Notes under the pieces: model-generated | What the model saw: only the letters and a program-made list of their open reading frames with translations | Database searches by the model: none | What the model was told of the DNA's origin: nothing | Shown here: positions 6,053-9,812 of the stretch, piece by piece | How positions within the stretch are numbered: the first letter of the stretch is position 1 | Layout of the letters: each line of letters opens with the position of its first letter | Made by a program: the position numbers and the translations under genes | Assembly: GCA_025924435.1 (NCBI GenBank) | Contig: JAICIL010000160.1 | Span: 1-9,812, forward strand | From: Chloroflexia bacterium | GTDB taxonomy: Bacteria > Chloroflexota > Chloroflexia > Thermomicrobiales > JALYUS01 | DNA: 9,812 bases | Reading direction: 5' to 3'

Positions 6053-6379
6053 GTGGAGTTTTTGGATCGGACGCTCATGTGCCGCGATTGCGGGAAACCG
6101 TTCACCTGGACCGCCGGAGAGCAGGCATTTTACGCGGAAAAGGGGCTGGTCAATGAACCGGCGCGCTGCCCGGAGTGCCGGGCGGCGCGCAAGGCCCGCC
6201 TCGGCCTGGAGCCGCCGCGGATGATGCACACGATTGTCTGCGCCGAGTGCGGCCAGGAGACAACGGTCCCGTTCGTCCCGCGCAATGGCCGGCCCGTCCT
6301 GTGTTCCTCCTGCTTCGCGAAGGCGAAGGTGGCGGAAGAGACCACCGAGCCGATGCCCGAAGTCGCCATCGCCGACTAA
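6053..6379 (+). CDS. Small protein with two zinc ribbons (CxxC-x25-CxxC and CxxC-x17-CxxC)
   Basis: The 108-residue protein contains eight cysteines in four CxxC pairs: C10/C13 with C39/C42, and C63/C66 with C84/C87. The first half (MCRDCGKPFTWTAGEQAFY...PARCPECR) resembles the probable zinc-ribbon domain family. The second (CAECGQETTVPFVPRNGRPVLCSSCF) resembles the CxxC-x17-CxxC domain. Two structural zinc ions are expected; the role is unknown, with nucleic-acid or protein binding as guesses. The linker and tail are basic around 44-56 (RAARKARLG), then acidic (EETTEP). The GTG start is supported by AGGAGGG about eight bases upstream and by the cysteine motif following at once. The frame is open back to 5603 but crosses the propeller gene, the hairpin and the promoter, so that extension is not coding. 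Converges on ftsK. Confidence 0.9.
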   Translation: MEFLDRTLMCRDCGKPFTWTAGEQAFYAEKGLVNEPARCPECRAARKARLGLEPPRMMHTIVCAECGQETTVPFVPRNGRPVLCSSCFAKAKVAEETTEPMPEVAIAD

Positions 6380-6471
6380 TACCGATTCCCGTGGAACCGT
6401 TCTCGGATCGCAGGCTGAAAAGCCCGCGCTACCACCGGGGCGAACGGGAACAGTCCAGCAGGAATCGGTAT
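6379..6471. repeat. 93-bp nested inverted repeat after the zinc-ribbon gene
   Basis: Perfect 11-bp ends, ATACCGATTCC (6379-6389) and GGAATCGGTAT (6461-6471), start at the last base of the zinc-ribbon stop codon. Inside, CCGTTC (6397-6402) pairs with GAACGG (6442-6447), and GGCT-GAAA-AGCC (6413-6424) forms a GNRA-type tetraloop hairpin. The inner stretch 6411-6436 is a single-arm copy of the GGGCTT..GCCTG repeat found at 6510-6564 and 9079-9135. Possible terminator or miniature element. Confidence 0.6.
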
Positions 6472-6509
6472 AATCTGTCGTTCGCCAATGCTTGCCCCTG
6501 TTTTCTCCG

Positions 6510-6564
6510 GTGGTGGCGGTCTTCAGCCTGCCACACGCTCTGGCAGGCTGAAGCCCGCCACCAC
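6510..6564. repeat. Hairpin repeat at the 3' end of ftsK (GGGCTTCAGCCTG family)
   Basis: Twenty-four-base arms (6510-6533 and 6541-6564) pair at 23 positions around a 7-nt loop. Read on the minus strand it begins six bases after the ftsK stop, so it may end or protect the ftsK transcript. There is no T-run. Its arms resemble those of the repeat at 9079-9135 and the single arm at 6411-6436. Confidence 0.7.
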
Positions 6565-6570
6565 TTTGTC

Positions 6571-8955
6571 TTACTCTTCGTCGTCCTCGGGGTAATCATC
6601 GAGCACCGATTCGCCGTCAATCACCTGCCGACGGCGCGCCCCATCCTGCGGGCCGAGGATGCCCTCGCGTTCGAGCGATTCGATTAGTCGTGCGGCGCGA
6701 TTGTAGCCAATCCTCAGTTTGCTTTGCAGGTTACTCGTGCTCGCCCATCCCTGCTCGCGCACGAGTTGGCGCGCCCGATCGATCAGGTTGTCGCCGCCCG
6801 GTTCCTCGCGGATCGTCTTGCCGTCGTCCGGCGGCGACACGACCTCCGGCTTGTACTGCGGCTCCGGCGCGAGCAGCCGCCAGTGCGAGACGATCGCGGA
6901 GATGTCCTTGTCCGAGACGAACGCGCCCTGGATGCGCTGCGGCTTGTCGGAGTCCGCCGCCTTGTAGAGCATGTCGCCGCGCCCGAGCAGCCGCTCCGCG
7001 CCGGGTGTGTCGAGGATGACGCGGCTGTCAATCTGGCTCGTCACGGCGAAGGCGATGCGCGCCGGGAAGTTCGCCTTGATGAGGCCGGTGATGACATTCA
7101 CCGAGGGGCGCTGCGTCGCCAGGATGAGATGCATCCCCGTCGCGCGCGCCTTCTGCGCCAGCCGCACGAGGGCGGTCTCGATGTCGTCCGGCGCGGTCAT
7201 CATCAGATCCGCCAGTTCGTCAATGATGATGACGACGTAGGGGATGTTCTCCGGCGGTTTCTCGAGATGCGGGCCGAGTTCCTTGCTCCGCTTGTGGTAC
7301 GCCTCGATGTTGCGCACGCCGGAGCGCATGAAGAGTTGATACCGCCGCTCCATCTCCGTCACCGCCCATCGCAGGATACCGATCACCTTCTCCATGTCCG
7401 TGACGACCGGGGCGAGCAGGTGCGGGATGCCGTTGTACTCCGACATCTCGACCATCTTCGGGTCCACCATCACGAAGCGCAGTTCGTCCGGCGTCCGGTT
7501 GAGGAGGAGCGAGGAAATAATCACATTGATGAAGATGCTCTTGCCGCTGCCCGTCGAACCGGCCACGAGCAGATGGGGCATCTTCGCGAGGTCGCCGATC
7601 TGGTAATGCCCATTCACGTCCCGCCCCAGCGGGATCGGCAGCTTGGCGCGGGCGGCGGCGTAATCGCTCGACTCGAGCGCCTCACGCAGCCCGACCGTGG
7701 CGATCGTGTTGTTCGGGATCTCGATGCCGATGCGGCTCTTGCCGGGGATCGGCGCTTCGATGCGCAGCGCGGGCACGGCGAGGGCGAGGGCGAGGTCGTT
7801 CTGCAACTCCGTCACGCGCCGCACCTTGACGCCGATGCCGGGTTCGAGCGCGAATTGCGTCACCGCCGGGCCGGGGTTGATCTCGCGCACCGTCGCCTCG
7901 ACGCGGAAACTGGCGAGCGTCTGCTCCATCACCTGCGCCTTCTGTTCGAGATCCTCCTCGCTCACCGTCACGTCGGGGTAGCGATCCATGTGGGTGATCG
8001 TCGGCAGTGTCCAGCGCATCGGCGCGGCGGCGGGCGGTTCTTCTGCCGCCTTCGCCAGTTCCGCTTTTGCGGGCGGCGGATCTTTGCGGACGGTGCGCTG
8101 CGGCGCCCCCGCAGCCATATCGGGCGCGGGATCGGGCTTCGGCTCCGGGCGACGGATGATCGGCGGCGGGGTGATGATCTGCTGCGGAGCCGGGCCGATG
8201 TCATCGAGCGCCGCGCCGCGCCCATTGCGACCTTTCGACGCGAGCATCGGCGGCTCCAGCGAGCGGGCGGGCAGCGGCGCGGCGGTTGGGGGGCCACCCA
8301 TCGTCGTGCCGGATCGCTCCGGCCCGCGCAGCCGGATGAGGATGGCGCGGAGTTCGTTGTTCATGAAAATGCCGATACCGGCGATCAAGAGCGCGAGCAG
8401 CACGACGCTCGCGCCGAATGCGCCGAGGCCGCGCGCGAGGAAGGCGCTGAAGAAGTAGCCGATGTACCCGCCACCCTTGTGCGTCTCCGCCCATTGCAGC
8501 GGATCGTCCGCGAGGGTGTGGAGCAGGCCGAGAATGGCGAGGACGATCAGCCCGCTGCCGACAATCGAATGATACGACGGCCCGGCATGCGTCTCATCCT
8601 TGTCGAGGAAGGCATCCGCCGCCCAGACACCGATCAGCGCGGGCGCCGCCACCGCGCCCCAGCCGAACGCGGTCACCAGCGCGCGCCGCCAATAATCGAG
8701 CAGCCCGGTATGTCCCCCGGCGAGCAGCGCGCCGGTCGTGAGCAGCGCGAGCACGATCAGCCCCACGCCGACGAGATCGCGGCGCAGTCCGGGGTGCAGC
8801 GCCAGCCACGGCTCCGGCCGGGGGCCGCGCGGCGTCGCGCGCTTCGGTGGGGCGGCCTTCGGTTTGGGGGCGGCGCGGCGCGGCGACTTCGTCGGTCGCC
8901 GGGAAGGCGCGGTTCCGCTCGTCCGGCGCTTCGGTGTTGTCGCTGTTCCCGCCAC
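6571..8955 (-). CDS. ftsK: FtsK/SpoIIIE-family DNA translocase
   Basis: Membrane-anchored, ATP-driven double-stranded DNA pump that clears chromosome ends from the division septum. The 794-residue protein is complete. It has a basic, proline-rich N-terminus (1-50), about four membrane segments (roughly 60-80, 93-115, 130-148 and 165-198) and a proline-rich linker (about 215-315). The RecA-like motor carries Walker A GSTGSGKS at 466-473, Walker B VIIIDE ending at 580, and ATQRPSVNVITG from 613. A C-terminal winged-helix gamma domain lies at about 722-780 (QGWASTSNLQSKLRIGYNRAARLI), which in characterised homologues reads polar DNA motifs. The linker is short, as in SpoIIIE-like proteins rather than E. 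coli FtsK. The start is GTG 8955, with GGAGG seven bases upstream. The tail ends in acidic residues. The gene appears monocistronic, with a candidate promoter and dyad upstream. Confidence 0.97.
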   Translation of the reverse strand: MAGTATTPKRRTSGTAPSRRPTKSPRRAAPKPKAAPPKRATPRGPRPEPWLALHPGLRRDLVGVGLIVLALLTTGALLAGGHTGLLDYWRRALVTAFGWGAVAAPALIGVWAADAFLDKDETHAGPSYHSIVGSGLIVLAILGLLHTLADDPLQWAETHKGGGYIGYFFSAFLARGLGAFGASVVLLALLIAGIGIFMNNELRAILIRLRGPERSGTTMGGPPTAAPLPARSLEPPMLASKGRNGRGAALDDIGPAPQQIITPPPIIRRPEPKPDPAPDMAAGAPQRTVRKDPPPAKAELAKAAEEPPAAAPMRWTLPTITHMDRYPDVTVSEEDLEQKAQVMEQTLASFRVEATVREINPGPAVTQFALEPGIGVKVRRVTELQNDLALALAVPALRIEAPIPGKSRIGIEIPNNTIATVGLREALESSDYAAARAKLPIPLGRDVNGHYQIGDLAKMPHLLVAGSTGSGKSIFINVIISSLLLNRTPDELRFVMVDPKMVEMSEYNGIPHLLAPVVTDMEKVIGILRWAVTEMERRYQLFMRSGVRNIEAYHKRSKELGPHLEKPPENIPYVVIIIDELADLMMTAPDDIETALVRLAQKARATGMHLILATQRPSVNVITGLIKANFPARIAFAVTSQIDSRVILDTPGAERLLGRGDMLYKAADSDKPQRIQGAFVSDKDISAIVSHWRLLAPEPQYKPEVVSPPDDGKTIREEPGGDNLIDRARQLVREQGWASTSNLQSKLRIGYNRAARLIESLEREGILGPQDGARRRQVIDGESVLDDYPEDDEE

Positions 8956-8988
8956 GTCCCCGCCTCCCCCATACAGGCAAAATGCTTC

Positions 8989-9011
8989 ACGGACATTCTA
9001 CACATGTCCGT
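8989..9011 (-). promoter_or_regulatory. Candidate ftsK promoter -10 embedded in a perfect dyad
   Basis: ACGGACAT (8989-8996) and ATGTCCGT (9004-9011) are perfect 8-bp inverted arms around a 7-bp spacer. On the minus strand the sequence TAGAAT (9000-8995), a 5/6 match to a -10, overlaps the spacer and one arm. A start near 8988 would leave a leader of about 33 nt before the GTG at 8955. The -35 is weak (TGGCAA at 17-bp spacing). A repressor bound at the dyad would block the -10. The two-fold symmetry and position suggest an operator; the regulator is unknown. Confidence 0.5.
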
Positions 9012-9078
9012 ACACAATTGCCACGCCCGATGATAGCGGCGCATTGCGCGGATATGCGATGAAGCAGGGAAGGAGATC

Positions 9079-9135
9079 GGCAGCGCGGGCTTTCCCGCCT
9101 GCGGCCCGCTCTCAGGCGGGAAAGCCTGCGCTGCC
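9079..9135. repeat. Hairpin repeat at the 3' end of the GMC oxidoreductase gene
   Basis: Twenty-three-base arms (9079-9101 and 9113-9135) pair throughout except for one G-T wobble, with an 11-nt loop. Read on the minus strand it starts about ten bases after the GMC oxidoreductase stop. The arm sequence (GCGCGGGCTTTCCCGCCTG) is related to the repeats at 6411-6436 and 6510-6564. It lacks a T-run. It may serve as terminator, transcript stabiliser or REP-like element. Confidence 0.7.
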
Positions 9136-9145
9136 ATATTGCGGT

Positions 9146-9812
9146 TTATTTCAATCGCGGCACGCCCCGGCCCGAGGTGCCTGCCGGTGACAGATCATGC
9201 CGTATTTTGGGTTCTTCAGCCGATGTCGAGCGGTGCATCACGTTCTCGCCTTCCGCGATCAGGTAATCCGCCGTGCGCGCGGCGAGCGCCTGGATTGTCA
9301 GGCCGGGGTTGGCGGAGCCTTGCGTCGGGAGCACGCTGCCGTCGCAGACGAAGAGATTGGGGATGTCGTGCGCGCGGCCAAATTTGTCCACGACCGAGGT
9401 GCGCGGGTCGCTTCCCATCCGCGCCCCGCCGACGAGGTGGGCGTAGCGCGCTTCCTGCACGACCTCCTCCGCGCCCGCCGCCCGCATCACCTCCTCGACC
9501 TTCTTCTTACCGAACTCGATCAGTTTCTTGTCGTTGTCGTGGAGCGCAAATGTCACTTTCGCGACGCGGAGGCCGTGCCGGTCTCTGTCGTCCGCCAATT
9601 CCACCCGGTTCTCTTCCCACGGCAGGATTTCGCCCAGCAGGCCGAGCGCGGCCCAGTGGTTGTAGTCCATCATCACGCGGCGCATCCCCCAGCCCCACGC
9701 GCCTTTGGCGACCATCATCTGCTTCGCGAAGGCGATCGGCAGCGGGCCGACGGTCTGGATGGCGAAGCCGCGCGCGAAGTCGCGCTTCGGGTCGGTCTCG
9801 TAGAACTCCTCC
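9146..9812 (-). CDS. GMC-family oxidoreductase, C-terminal part (5' end outside window)
   Basis: FAD-dependent oxidoreductase of the glucose-methanol-choline family, which oxidises alcohols or sugars. The frame is open to the right edge (E-E-F-Y-E-T-D-P-K-R-D-F...), so the ATG at 9718 is internal; 221 residues are visible of the 500 or more expected. The C-terminal signature is clear: HLVGGARMGSDP, where the His is at the family's active-site position, then SVVD, PNLFVCDGSVLPT and SANPGLTIQALAART, which completes FAD binding with the Asn-Pro pair. The domain ends with ADYLIAEG, followed by a tail of about 30 unconserved residues rich in basic and small amino acids. The Rossmann N-terminus lies off the window, so substrate and any export signal cannot be judged. 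A hairpin repeat follows the stop. Confidence 0.92.
   Translation of the reverse strand, partial: EEFYETDPKRDFARGFAIQTVGPLPIAFAKQMMVAKGAWGWGMRRVMMDYNHWAALGLLGEILPWEENRVELADDRDRHGLRVAKVTFALHDNDKKLIEFGKKKVEEVMRAAGAEEVVQEARYAHLVGGARMGSDPRTSVVDKFGRAHDIPNLFVCDGSVLPTQGSANPGLTIQALAARTADYLIAEGENVMHRSTSAEEPKIRHDLSPAGTSGRGVPRLK

Noticed and set aside
6469..6474. TATAAT on the plus strand as a promoter
   Set aside because: No -35, no TGn, and no plus-strand gene follows; it arises at the edge of an inverted repeat.
6724..9033. A 769-codon open frame on the plus strand
   Set aside because: It is the mirror of ftsK, whose Walker motifs and gamma domain are certain; the plus translation is low-complexity arginine/histidine-rich.

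Overview
The window reads like a chromosomal stretch of a GC-rich bacterium, most likely a Chloroflexota-type organism or an uncultured relative. The main clue is the exported protein at 4087-5757, whose C-terminal repeats (TGH...GF..YW...FGYPI.EE...VQYFER..LEY) are of a kind I associate with Chloroflexota secreted proteins. GTG starts, dense GC-rich codons and GC-rich intergenic palindromes fit this. The assignment is inference from family resemblance, not from a search.

Layout, left to right: the 3' part of a polyprenyl diphosphate synthase (+, cut by the left edge); a palindromic repeat filling the whole gap to a converging nucleoside hydrolase (-); a long perfect hairpin repeat; an acetolactate-synthase-like ThDP enzyme (-) that probably heads a two-gene unit with the hydrolase; a 382-bp divergent intergenic region with two extended -10 promoters, a heptamer tandem repeat and a second copy of the palindromic repeat; an exported beta-propeller protein (+); a strong hairpin, a promoter and a long structured-looking leader; a small two-zinc-ribbon protein (+); a repeat-rich convergent gap; the FtsK/SpoIIIE DNA translocase (-) with a dyad over its candidate -10; another hairpin repeat; and the C-terminal part of a GMC oxidoreductase (-, cut by the right edge).

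The genes are mostly independent housekeeping or accessory functions: isoprenoid chain synthesis, nucleoside salvage, ThDP chemistry, a secreted propeller, chromosome segregation and FAD-dependent oxidation. I see no defence system, phage, CRISPR array, RNA gene or autonomous transposon.

The unusual content lies between the genes. At least three families of inverted-repeat elements sit almost exactly at gene ends. The zinc-ribbon gene has a roughly 160-nt leader with a long-range stem, two hairpins and a G-rich tract running into its ribosome binding site. The ftsK promoter carries a perfect 8-7-8 dyad. These are the best candidates for something undescribed. All folding statements come from reading complementarity by eye.
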